DNA of 64,000 nucleotides from Puccinellia tenuiflora. Taxonomy: Eukaryota; Streptophyta; Magnoliopsida; Poales; Poaceae. The stretch spans positions 186,001-250,000 of the forward strand of contig QRDG01001988.1 in assembly GCA_012064385.1 (NCBI GenBank), given 5' to 3'. How positions within the stretch are numbered: the first letter of the stretch is position 1; the number at the start of each line of letters is the position of its first letter. This document shows, in pieces, positions 1 to 10,515 of this stretch. The notes beneath the pieces were generated by a model. That model searched no databases. It was not told where the DNA came from and worked only from the letters and a program-made list of their open reading frames with translations. Both the position numbers and the translations under genes were made by a program.

Positions 1-584
1 TTGGTATTTTGTCAAGAGTTTATCTTTTATGTGATTCTATGATGGTGTTGTGCGAACGTCGACTGCACAACACTTCACCTTTAAAGGGCTCATAGGAGAA
101 CAACATACTGTAATGAATTGAGGAAGACTTGGGAGGACAACTAAGCCCAAGACAGAGTCATGTAGTTATATTATGTGGGTAGTAGTGTCGGGGACCTTAG
201 AGTGTAATGCTATGGTGGGACTTTATGTCTTAATAATTCTTGTGCAAGTCATTAAATTGGCCACATGATCCATCATAAGGGGTTGTAGTTTAATTATTTA
301 GCTATGCCTAGTTATGGCTTCGCCCCAAGAAGATTAAAACTTGACAAGATATGCAACGTGTTGTTTAATAAATCTCTATGCCTAGTGATATCCATGCCGC
401 CCTTGGGAACCTTTTCCACATATAAGACACACATCACTTGAGCTTGTCCTCCAGCCACATAGAGGATTGGGCTTTCTCTCTCTTTGAGAGCTTTCTACTT
501 GCTACTATTTATTTTAAGCATTTTTATTCTTTTGCATTTATACAACCAAAAACCCCCAAAACACTTGCATCTTTTATTGTTTTA
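1..584. mobile_element. Degenerate LTR-retrotransposon fragment, left of the Helitron
   Basis: AT-rich and without coding capacity. A stretch near 48-115 (gcgaacgtcgactgcacaac followed by cttcaccttt and aaagggct) closely resembles 63008-63055 at the other end of the window, so both come from one family of LTR sequence. The fragment continues at 5115-5215, beyond the Helitron, where the text about a cttcagctcctcgtgggttc tract and a caaccttttctcattgaaag tract looks like the region just inside such an LTR. Element class is not established. Confidence 0.45.
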
Positions 585-589
585 CTAGC

Positions 590-1670
590 AAATAATGCCC
601 GGGCGTTGCAACGGGTTAAATATTTTTTATGCCTTAGAAAAATTCATTACTGAAAATCATTTTGTTAGCTAAATTCCACAACATCGTCCATGTTGCCGGT
701 ACCGGTGCCGGTTGCATTTCCTATGTCTATCGTAACTCTGATAATCGACTATGTACAATAAACAATCATCTGCTTTTAACCATCATGCTCATTGATGTCA
801 GATGGGGAAGGTACAGAGCTTATTATCTGAATTTAAGTCAAACACCAACACAAAACAACTATACTCCATGTACTATTGTTGAATTGCATCATAAGCATTC
901 AGTTGCATTGCAAACCGTCTTGTTCGATGTCGTTGCGAGACGTTCGGATCTCCATATCCTCCTGCAGCTGCCTAGTAGTGTATTCAAAGTCGGACATGAT
1001 CTAATCTGTTCGTCTGAAGTTTCCTATACGTTGTTGCTCTCTCCATGATAGCAAAAACTAATTATTACTATATTTGGTAAGAAAGTACCCAGATCATCTC
1101 TTCTAGTGAAAACAATAATCACGAGTGTCAAGAAATCCATAAAATTATTAGAAAGTTGTACAGACTCAAAGGAAGAAATCAGATCAGTTGTACAGGTGAA
1201 ATGTGCCGGCCCGAAATCAGTATCGATCATATACCTGGATAGGATCTAGTGCCAATATAAGTGTACCAAACGTGCCACTCACATATTGCACAACACTGAC
1301 CCGTGGGAGGAAAAACACAGTTCACTCAAAACTCAGAGAATCACACACTAAGACAAGTCGTTGAGTTCTTTTGTACACCAGAACAGAAGCTAAAAAACCA
1401 ATACCATGTACTCCTAACTATATTAGACAGAGTAGGGGATTTACCCGTAGTCCCTCCCATCTCGTTGCCCATGATCTCATAAATGGACAGGGAAAAGAAA
1501 TCAACACAGGAAGAACAAACAGAGAAACATTAAGCTGCTTACAGGAATTACCACAAACACCTGCTAGGCACCACGCATCAAGAACAGGCAAACATATTTT
1601 GAAGAAAAGGAAAGAGTGAGCTATTTCGACAAATTAGCACAAACATGATGCACGCCTCAACATTCGCTGC
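590..1670. other. Helitron interior without a recognisable gene
   Basis: Mixed-composition sequence with short ORFs only; the longest is 128 codons on the plus strand at 662-1048. None shows a domain I recognise. I see no RNA gene or repeat array here. Confidence 0.4.
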
Positions 1671-2710
1671 TCCGGCCTAGTCACCGGTCATGCCTCCGCC
1701 GCCACACTCGCATGCGTCGCCGGCAGCCGACGCCCGCCCCCTCCCTGAGCTCCCGCACGCCAGTCGCTTCGGCTTGGCGCTATAGTGTGCCAGGGGTGTT
1801 GGTACGGCTGGATAACTGCTTCGCGGGCAGCAGATCCGAGCTCGAGGTCTGCCTACCTCGAGCACCCGAAGGGACGCCGCAATGAAGTCGATAGTTGGAC
1901 ATGGCTGCAGTGCAGCAAGGGCGGGGATGCAATTGGAGAACAGCTTTGCGGGCAGCCAAGAGGAGGAAGCACCACCTAGGAAATCTATGGACTCGGACAC
2001 AACAGATGTCGATGGTTTAGATCAACGATGAAGATACGGGACTATGTACGCGTGGGCATCGTCGATGTGGGTTAGTAGACGAACGACACGGGAGAAAGGA
2101 TTTATACAGCTTCGGGACCCGGGAAACATCATCCGGTAATATCCCTACGTGTTGTTTGTGGCTAGGTTGTATTCCTCTTATGGTGGAAGTCACCGATGAG
2201 GCGGCTCCTCTTGTCTAGATCTGTCTGATCCCCCCTCTTGGTGCGCCTTGCCCCTCCTTATAAAGGTGGAGGAGGCCGGCTTACATGTCGAGTCCTTTTA
2301 GGACACTGCTAATCTAATACAAGTCGAGTCCTTGTAGGACACTACTAATCTGACAGTGGAGTCGGCCTGCTGGGCCACCCCGGATGGGCCACGTTAATCC
2401 TTCGTGCGGTTACCCGTGTCCCATATCCCCGACAGTAGCCCCCGAGCTTTCGGGTGACTCGTATAGTCATGCGGAAGGTCTTGATTTGTTGAAGAAATGG
2501 GACACAGAGTCCGTGCCGGGTTCTTTGCCGGCTTGTAGATGTAGCGCTTTGCCGAGTTGTAGATGTCGATGATGCCGCGACACCCGGCTTCAGTATTTGC
2601 CGAGTTGTCGATGTAGACTTTGCCGGGTTGTCGACGTAGATGTTGCCGGGTTATCGCTGTAGATTTTCCCGGGTTGTCGATGTAGGCGTTGCCGAGTTGT
2701 TAATGTCGGC

Positions 2711-2872
2711 TTCTCCTGTCGACTTGTCAATGCCGGCTTCTCCTGTCGACTTGTCAATGCCGACTTCTCTTGCTGACTTGTCAGTGCCGACTTCTCCTGT
2801 CGACTTGTCAATGCCGACTTCTTCTGTCGACTTGTTAATGCCGGCTTCTCTTGCCGAATTGTTTTGAAGTGA
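2711..2872. repeat. 27-bp tandem repeat, about 6 copies
   Basis: A unit resembling ttctcctgtcgacttgtcaa plus tgccggc recurs at 2711, 2738, 2765, 2792, 2819 and 2846 with a few substitutions. A related, more degenerate series (tgccgggttgtcgatgtag type) precedes it from about 2590. The period is a multiple of three, which explains the repetitive open frames on both strands. Confidence 0.8.
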
Positions 2873-2967
2873 GTCGGAAATTTTCTTCGAGTCCTGAGTC
2901 GGAAATTTTCTCCGAGTCCTTTTGACGAGTTGTATGACTTTGCTCGAGCTTGTTTACACTGGTATAT

Positions 2968-3360
2968 GTATAGCCCCCAAGCGCCAAGTTGTTAACTTGT
3001 GACGGCTTGGAGCTTGTATTGATGACTCATAACTTCACATGATGTAGCCCCCGAGTGCCGGGTTGTTTGCCTGCGACGACTCGGGACTCCTTGATGTATA
3101 ACTCATGACTTTCAGATGATGTAGCCCCCGAGTGCCGGGTTGTTAACCTGCGACAATTTGGAGATAAAAACTTTTTAAACTTGATTGTTATTTAACTTGT
3201 AGAAAAACCTGATCCGTGAGTAGCCCCCAAGCGCCGAGTTGTTGGCCTGCGACAACTTGGAGCTTCCAACTCTGTATTCCCTTTGACTTAAACTGAAAAC
3301 CTGATAACATGTAGCCCCCAAGTGCTGGGTTGTTTGCCTGCAGCAACTCGGAGCTTAAAA
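2968..3360. repeat. Five diverged repeats of about 75-100 bp, each beginning tagccccc
   Basis: Blocks starting at about 2971, 3044, 3121, 3221 and 3311 each begin tagcccccaagcgcc or tagcccccgagtgccgggtt, followed by a ttgtt...ctgcgac...cttggagctt core. Spacing is irregular and divergence is high, so this is an old array. Confidence 0.65.
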
Positions 3361-3689
3361 CTTTTTGAACTTGATTGATGCTTGAGCTGATTTGGTTCTT
3401 ATAACCCTTCTTAGTTTTATACTGATGAATAAGTAGGCCCTGCCCGGTCTTTGCTAATTAGCATCCAGTTTGTTGTATAGGTTGCATCTGACTTACCAGA
3501 TAAAACTAAGGACAAGTTGGCTTCTTTGCCAGGTCCATGAGTCTAAAGCTTGATTTTTTCCTGAAATACAAGCCCCCAAGGACCTAATGATCAAAGTTAA
3601 TAAAGACGCACTTGCTGGGTGTCTCGGCAAAACTCTTGCTGTAGAGAAGCCGGCTTTATCCCTTTGATCATAATGAATATGTTATAATG

Positions 3690-3851
3690 TTGCAGAGCTT
3701 TCTAGGCTCGTTGATATTGCAGAGCTCTCTGGGCTCGTTGGTATTGCAGAGCTCTCTGGGCTCGTTGGTATTGCGGAGCTCTCTGGGCTCGTTGGTATTG
3801 CGGAGCTCTCTGGGCTCGTTGGTATTGCGGAGCTCTCTGGGCTCTTTGGTG
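3690..3851. repeat. 27-bp tandem repeat, 6 copies
   Basis: The unit ttgcagagctctctgggctc plus gttggta repeats six times starting at 3690, 3717, 3744, 3771, 3798 and 3825. The first and last copies are the most diverged. The length is divisible by three, so all six frames look open; these are not genes. Confidence 0.9.
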
Positions 3852-3909
3852 ATATATAAGCTGGAGTATAGAGACATTGATACTTTTTAGAATTCCCTTT
3901 GTGGGTGTA

Positions 3910-4160
3910 ACTAAATCTTTCCAATAAATCTGATGCAAGTTATAAAGAACTTGACTTTTAAAGAAATCCATTGCGAGCAATATATAACTCGACTTTGAAA
4001 AAAAAATCCGATGCAAGCAATAGATAGCTCGACTTTGAAAAATCCGGTGCAAGCAATAGCTCAACTTTTGAGAAATCCATTGCGAGCAAAGGATAGCCCG
4101 ACTTTAAATAAATTTGGCGCGAGCTATTTGAGAGCTCGACTTTTTAGAAATCCGTGGCGG
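3910..4160. repeat. Degenerate repeats of about 40 bp with a gctcgactttgaaaaatcc core
   Basis: Six or seven imperfect copies of a unit combining tgcgagcaa or tgcaagcaa with agctcgacttt and a short a-run. The array stops at the primer binding site of the right LTR. Confidence 0.6.
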
Positions 4161-5215
4161 GTTTAAAAATCCACGGTGGGCGCCAATGTCGATGGTTTAG
4201 ATCAACGGTGAAGATACGGGACTATGTACATGCGGGCATCGTCGATGTGGGTTAGTAGACGAACGACACGGGAGAAAGGATTTATACAGCTTCGGGACCC
4301 GGGAAACATCATCCGGTAATATCCCTACGTGCTGTTTGTGGCTAGGTTGTATTCCTCTTATGGTGGAAGTCGCCGATGAGGCGGCTCCTCTTGTCTAGAT
4401 CTGTCTGATCCCCCCTCTTGGTGCGCCTTGCCCCTCCTTATAAAGGTGGAGGAGGCCGGCTTACATGTCGAGTCCTTTTAGGACACTGCTAATCTAATAC
4501 AAGTCGAGTCCTTGTAGGACACTACTAATCTATTACAAGTTGGCAAGGTGAGTCCTTGTCCTAATCTGACTGTGGAGTCGGCCTGATGGGCCACCCCGGA
4601 TGGGCCACGTTAATCCTTTTTGCGGGTACCCGTGTCCCATATCCCCGACAATAGATCTTGGGTCGAGGCGACCCACGCCGGCTGCTCGAACGGACACCGC
4701 GCAGAGGAGTGTGGCTGGCACGCCCGCACGAAGGCAGCATACCGGGAGCGTCGTCCCTCCCGATCAAGGGATTCACAACGGAGAGAGGCCAAGACCCTCC
4801 CGAAAGCTCCAATCCCACGAGAAACACCCAGCTACAAACGGGAGAGCGGCGGCTCAATCACACACACATACCAGCAGCTGTTGTAGCACATCGGGGGCAG
4901 GCGGGCGGTCGCCGGTCGGGAAGGAGCAGTGGCTTCTCGGAGGAGACGATGGGCGCTTGGTGGGGATTGGAAACAGAGAAAAAGGAACAAAGCGGCGAAC
5001 CGGTACGTGGCAGTTTGGATGTATTATGGGGTTTGGTGGGAGGGCAAATCGGTAAATTTGTGGTTGGACGAAAATTTTGGGAGAAGCAACTCTTCCTTTA
5101 TTATTAGGTAAAGATTTATCATTCTTTCTAACCAATACCTTCAGCTCCTCGTGGGTTCGACAACCTTTTCTCATTGAAAGGTACTACAATTGATCTCCTG
5201 CACTTGGGAGTCATC

Positions 5216-7135
5216 AGTGTCTTATCGATCATTTGTTGTGTTGATTTGATTCCTTTTGATATCACACTTCATGTGTTGATGTGTTTTGTAATCAATCATT
5301 TGTTGATTTGATTTCTCCTCAATCATGTGTTGATTTGGATTTTGATATAATTTGGACAACCTTTTTGTGTCACACCTTGGTGTGCTCTCTTCTTGGTTTA
5401 CTTGGTGTTTTTGTCCAAATTGTATCTCTTTTGGTTCTAGAAAGCCTTTGCATGCTTGGTTACTAATTTATATTACTTTAGCATGCTTATCTTTCTTGAT
5501 CCAATATATAGGGGATACTCCAACGAATCCTAAACCGGCTAAGATGTGCATGAAATTCAATTTCATATCTATATGCACATATTTATGTGGAGTGTTTCCT
5601 ATATATTGTAGTTTATCTAACTACTATGGGACCCAATGAGTTTGGGAACCATTTTGTACTCTAATTGTGTTTTAGGTACAATGGAGATGCATTGGATGCT
5701 TGCCTCATTCATAAGGAAGGTGTTCTCACCGTGTGATTGTCGGAGTCAAGCTTTGATGACAAACCAACTCTCATCATCGTCATCGTCAATGCATCTCGGT
5801 AACAAGTATCCATCTCATGCATACCTTTCTAGTTTTCAACCTTGTGTAGGTTGCCTCTTGGCATGAAATCTCTTATATGCAATTGTTGTGGTTTTGGCCT
5901 TTCCTTCACTTAATATATCTTTGTGATATGTGTGATGAATTTGCAAAAAACCTTTTCTTCAATTGATATTATTTCCTTGTGATACTTGTTGCCTAACTCA
6001 AAGCATCTTCACTATCTCTTGTTCCCTTAGTGATATGTGTGATGCATTTGATACATTTGAAGTTCATTTATATACAATGAGATAAATTTGAGCTATGTGC
6101 TATGCTTTTATGCAATAATCTCGTTTGTATATTTATGACTTCCTTTTGGATACCTTGTTCTCCTCCTTTTCCCTAGCCATTTCGTATGTATATGTTTCTT
6201 TGCGGATGTATATCTTCATGGTTTGTCTAATCAGAAACCTATACATATGAGAGAGGTCACCTTTTATTTGGTATCCTATTTCTTTTTGATCCACCTTGTG
6301 TTTCATCTATAATTCTTTGGTGGCTTCAAATTTATCTCATGAGTGCTTGTCTTTTTGTTGAGGATCTTTGCACACTCATGTTTTTGTTGAGGATCTTTTA
6401 CTTCATGCTTACCATGGTGAGCATATTGATTTTTATTGTCTAAATGGTCTCACTAGCTTTTGGCATTTTCAATTGGTTTTAGTTTCCAATTGACATCCCT
6501 AAGCTTGTGAACATATTTCTCTAAAAGATCCTTTTATCTCGGTTGGGACAATCTTATGATGAATTTTTGAAAATTGGTATCTCCTTATGGCTCAACCACA
6601 TCTTTGGTGCAAGTGCTATGATTTGCTTTTGCATTATGCACTCTTGCACTTGTTGCAAGTTCTAGATGATTTTGGGGGAGTGAGGATACCATATTTGTGC
6701 ACTCTTCATTTTGTGCATAAACATTGGGGAGCTTCTCCATGTTCATTTGGAACTCTTGCTTTGGATCTTTTCGATTGCTTTACTCCTTTGTGGAGAGGTT
6801 AGAATGATTTCATCCTTTTGCAATCTTTGAATCCTCAATATAGTTTGATTTCCTCTCATTATTTGTCAATGAATAAGTGCATTTGATTTCACACATATCT
6901 TGAGAAATGCACACTTTATAGAGGAACTCATATTATATTGGCTCTCTAAAATTTTCTTCCCATTTCGGCAATCAATGCCAATGGGGGAGAAGTTTAGAGG
7001 GTTTAAGGGAATTTGGGTTTTATGTGCTTTTGTTGCATTTGCCTTTAATGCGCTTTGCATCCTGCAAGGTTGCTTTATTCTTTATATAAACCCTCTTAAA
7101 ACGGGATTGTCATCAATTACCAAAATAGGGGAGAT
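5216..7135 (+). mobile_element. 3' internal remnant of a copia-like LTR retrotransposon
   Basis: T-rich, non-coding stretch ending in a polypurine tract (aaaataggggagat, 7122-7135) directly before the LTR at 7136. That places it as the 3' interior of a plus-strand element. No gag, integrase or reverse transcriptase is readable and the 5' part, including the 5' LTR, is missing. The exact left border is uncertain; it lies somewhere around 5200-5230. Assignment to Ty1/copia (a SIRE/Maximus-like group with long 3' non-coding regions) is an inference from LTR style, not from a domain. Confidence 0.55.
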
Positions 7136-9247
7136 TGAAAGTGCATGGTTGCCCCCATGCATGGTTTTGGTAATTAATGACAATCTCTATGGACTAATAT
7201 TTGCGTTGAGCTATTTGTAGGTGTCCATTGTCTTGCTTGTTCTCCATGTGTTGGAGTCAAGGTTAAGGGAAGGAGATCATTTGTTGATCAAGGCCAAGGT
7301 GTTCGTCATCAAGATAAAGGCCAAGTGAAGATATGCCGAAGAGATGCTTCTCCCATCTTGGTCGTATCGTTCGTGGAGAGCTCAACCCTTTGCATCCTTG
7401 CATCTTTGAAATCATCTTTGTCGGTTCTTATTTGACTCTTATCGTGGTGTGGTCTTGGTGCTTGTCGTGCTCGTCATGACAAGGCTAAGGTCACCGAAAA
7501 CGGTTTGCTTATGCGTCTTCATTTGCATTTTTGGTATTGGAGATTTTGCCGGTTCATCCTTGTGGAAGGTTTCACCTTTCCAACCCTTTGCAAAATCCCC
7601 TTCGCTAGTTTGCCATTTTCAAAGGTTGCATTTGTCGTCCTCTTTCCAACAAAATTGGTTTTGCTTCTTTCGGACTTCAATTGCAAAAGAAACAGCTTTT
7701 CGGTTTGCGAAAAAAGAGCTTTTAAACTCTCCCAATTTGGTTCTATAATATCTTGTTGGACTATGATGTTTCTCTACATAATCTTGTTGTGCTCGTTGTG
7801 ATGATTCCAACGAGTCCAAGATTGTCGAAAACGGAGTTCATTCGCAAAAGTTATGGGGCTTTGGATTTGCTGTTGGATCTACCCCGGAGATGGTCCGGAG
7901 TCTCCGGTCCAGAGGACCCGGAGTCTCCACCCCCCTGTTTTTCGCTGCCGAATGGTTTTTGTGTGGTGCGCTCCTGGACTGTGTCCGGAGGCACCCCGGA
8001 GAAACCCCGGAGTCTCCGGTCTGGCCGGAATCTCCGGCCCTGATGACCGGAGTCTCCGGTGTGCCTTCCTCTCCGCAAAAGTGTGGTGCGTCTCTGGCAC
8101 CTGTCCGGAAGTAGGCCGGAGGCAGGCCGGAATCTCCGGCCCTGGCCGGAGTCTCCGGTGCACTCAGGCCGGAGTCTCCGGTCTAAGTGGCCTCCAACGG
8201 CTAGTTTTTCAGGGGACCTATAAAAGGCCCCCTTCTTCCCCATTTGCCCCAAGGTTTTTGGCTGCACGAATTTCACTCTCTCTCCCTCCATTGTTGACCT
8301 TGGAAAACCTTCCCCTCTCCAAATCCCTCCAATGATTCTTGCCCAAACTTAGGGATTCAAGAGAGGAGATCTAGATCTACCTTTCCACAAATCAAAATAT
8401 CCTCTAAAGTGAGGGGAACCTAGTGGATCTAGTTCTTGGAGTTCTTTTGTGGTTCTCCCCCTTGTTCTTCCTCTCTTATTCCCCCCAAAGCATTTGTTGC
8501 TTGGTTGGAATTTGAGAGTGAAGGATTTGACCACTTTGTGTGTTCTTGCCTTTTGCATTTGTTGCATCGGGTTGCTCTCCCCATGAAGATTCGTGGAAAG
8601 TGAAGGTTGAAGAGCTTGTTACTCTTGGGTGCATTGTGTTCCCAAGAGCTTGTTGCCTCTTGGGTGCATCGTGTACCCTAGACGGTTTGGAGGTGCCGTG
8701 AAGACTTCGGCTTGTGGAGCTTCGGCACGAGTTTGGGAGCCCCCAATTGAGTTGTGGGTGTGTGCCCCAAGAGAAGTTGTAAAGGGCTCCGGAATCCGTC
8801 TTGAATGATTCCGATAGTGGAAGGTGAACCAAACCCTTGGGTGCGGTTCATCGGAGAATAGGGTGAGGCCTTTGTGGCATCTTGAGTAGGCCTCTTGTGG
8901 CGAGCTCACACCCCTCCAACGAGACGTACTCCCTTAACAAGGAGGAACTCGGGAATACATCCTCGTCTCCGCGTGCCTCGGTTATTTCTATACTCGAGCT
9001 TTACTTATGCAATTTATATTGTGATAGCCTTCGTGCTTGAAGTTCATATCTTGCTATCACCTTGTTGCTTGAATTGCTTAGCATAAGTTGTTGGTGCACA
9101 TAGGTGAACCTAGAATATTAGGTTGTTGGCTTGTTAATTTAAACACATAGTTTTATTCCGCAATTATCAAGCCCCTAATTAGAAAAGGTGTTAATCGCCT
9201 ATTCACCCCCCCTGTAGGCGACATCCGGGACATCGTTTGTTCTTTCA
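7136..9247 (+). repeat. 3' LTR of the copia-like element (2112 bp)
   Basis: Begins TGAAAGTGCATGG and ends GTTTGTTCTTTCA. The same sequence family forms a complete solo LTR at 40525-42680, which confirms both ends. A TATA box (tataaaag) lies at 8219-8226, preceded by an array of short palindromes. ORFs inside it are not conserved in the second copy. Confidence 0.85.
7893..8182. repeat. Palindromic 13-mer array upstream of the LTR TATA box
   Basis: Five exact copies of CCGGAGTCTCCGG and two of CCGGAATCTCCGG, plus partial copies, lie within about 290 bp. The last copy ends about 40 bp before the TATA box at 8219. The arms CCGGAG/CTCCGG pair around one central base. Confidence 0.85.
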
Positions 9248-10515
9248 CCGAGTTCTTTTCCGCTGATCCAAGACTGAGCGCACTAACCACATGTGGGAGT
9301 TCTATGGGCCTCCCCGCAATCTATTACCGGATCCTCAAACCTGTCCAGGAGCCACAACTTAGTTCGGGTGTTTCCATTTGTGCGCGTATTACGATGATGA
9401 TGTAAAGGTAAGATGATGATGGTTACGTGGTTACTTACGGTAGGGCTTGCGGCACGTGGCGTTTACCGCATGTGGACGGAGGGCAATCGTATGAGTGTTC
9501 CTCCCGAAGCCGTCCTCGCATCGGTTAGGCCCACCTCGAAGCTTCGGCCGGACTCTCAAGGTGGATCAGTCCTAGCTAGGTGGCTCCCTGAGCTTGTTTG
9601 TAGAGAAGGGAAGTATTGCGTCGAACGCTCCACCGGTAGACCTCTAAGCGAGTGTTTCGATGCGTATGGGTTCACTGGTGCATCCCTGCAGGGTGAAATC
9701 TTTTCGAAAAGCCGTGTCCGCGGTTATGGACGACTTGGTGAAATGCGCTGGCTAAAAAGATCATAGACAACCTGCATCTAATGATTATAACTTGAGTAGT
9801 AAGATAGATTACTTGAATAATAACCCATAAAACTTGTCCACCATGTGAGTTGCCCTGATTGCTTCCTCGCGGGCGGTTGGTCGAGGGAGTAATACTTGGG
9901 CGGGTTTTTGATGTGGTGAGTAGTGTAGTTGGTTCTCTATGCGCTCTCTTACCTTGTCTCTTGTAGACGAAAGTTGTAGCGTGTCTCTATAAGCGTGTCT
10001 CTATAAGTTGTTAGTGCTACTTGCCACCGCCTCAATCGCCAACCCTCTTTCCCCGGAATTGCAGCTTTGATATCTTGTGAGTATTACTTGCCAGTACTGT
10101 TTTATAGTACTGACCCCTTCGGGGCTGCTATTCCAATGCAGCCGACAGGTTTGAAGTCTGACGACGTTAGCTTGGGAATCCCACCGGCTTGGCCTGGGCA
10201 GGGATGTGGTGCCTTCGTTTATCTTCAGGACTCTTAGTCCAATTTGTTTCTTGTCCGTAGCCGGACGCTACCCGCTTCCGTTGTTATTTTGGATCTTTGT
10301 ATTGTATCTTTGCTCTTGACTCGGTGAGTCGTTATTGTATATATATTCTTTTGTGGGTTCCATCGAGAACTGTTGTAATGTTATCAAAATTCCACCCGCA
10401 TAACGTGTGTGTTGCGACGTGCACGTTATGCCTGGTGGGCGTCCTTTAGGATCGTTATTATGCAGATTTGGCTGGAACACTAAAATCTGCATAGTACCGA
10501 TCTTGGGGCGTTACA
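9248..10515 (-). mobile_element. Fragment of a second LTR (starts TGTAACGCCCC on the minus strand)
   Basis: On the minus strand, an LTR-like sequence begins TGTAACGCCCCAAGATCGG at 10515 and runs down to the copia-like LTR border at 9247. Its inner border interrupts the MuDR transposase reading frame exactly at 10516, so it inserted into that gene. The other end is not seen; the copia-like element probably inserted into it and the remainder was lost. No PBS or internal domain is visible, so solo LTR versus partial element cannot be decided. Confidence 0.6.

Larger units (their letters stand above)
2007..4650 (-). mobile_element. Short non-autonomous LTR retrotransposon with a tandem-repeat interior
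   Basis: Two LTRs are present: 2007-2434 (428 bp) and 4187-4650 (464 bp, containing an extra stretch of about 36 bp). Both start TGTCGATGG and end CCCCGACA on the plus strand. A primer binding site TGGCGCCCACCGTGG lies on the minus strand at 4185-4171, one base inside the right LTR. A purine-rich tract abuts the left LTR (minus strand AGCTCGGGGGCTAC at 2448-2435). The element is therefore on the minus strand. Flanking 5-mers are ACAGA (2002-2006) and ATAGA (4651-4655), a target duplication with one change. The 1752-bp interior encodes no gag or pol and consists largely of four different tandem arrays. Confidence 0.87.
1677..4721 (-). pseudogene. Coding-like ORF inside the Helitron, split by an LTR element
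   Basis: Two minus-strand ORF pieces flank the LTR element: about 24 codons at 4721-4651 and about 108 codons at 2006-1677. If the LTR element and one copy of its target duplication are removed, the two pieces join in the same frame through a Pro-Arg-Ser-Ile-Val-Ser-Glu-Ser stretch. The ORF is GC-rich, unlike the AT-rich Helitron ends. I do not recognise the product. It may be a captured host exon, as is common for grass Helitrons, or a chance ORF; the in-frame continuity favours the former but does not prove it. Confidence 0.4.
585..5114 (-). mobile_element. Non-autonomous Helitron (3' end at left) containing an LTR element
   Basis: Read on the minus strand the element begins TCTTTACCTAATAATAAAGG (5114 downwards) and ends with CTAG (588-585). 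A short hairpin-forming stretch with CCCG and CGGG arms around TTGCAA lies at 598-616, about ten bases before the CTAG. The outside bases are A584 and T5115, so the insertion is between A and T without target duplication. All of these are the defining Helitron signals. No Rep/helicase ORF is present, so it is non-autonomous. After subtracting the LTR element at 2007-4650 the Helitron is about 1.9 kb. It carries a GC-rich, coding-looking segment (1671-2006 plus 4651-4960) that may be captured host sequence. Confidence 0.75.

Noticed and set aside
3668..4064. Overlapping repetitive ORFs on both strands with NEPREL- or SLGSLV-like repeats
   Set aside because: They come from a 27-bp tandem DNA repeat whose period keeps all frames open; not genes, and too irregular and spacer-free for a CRISPR array.
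7851..8335. Long proline/arginine-rich ORFs in both directions
   Set aside because: They fall in the palindromic GC-rich array of an LTR and are not kept in the sister LTR at 40525-42680.
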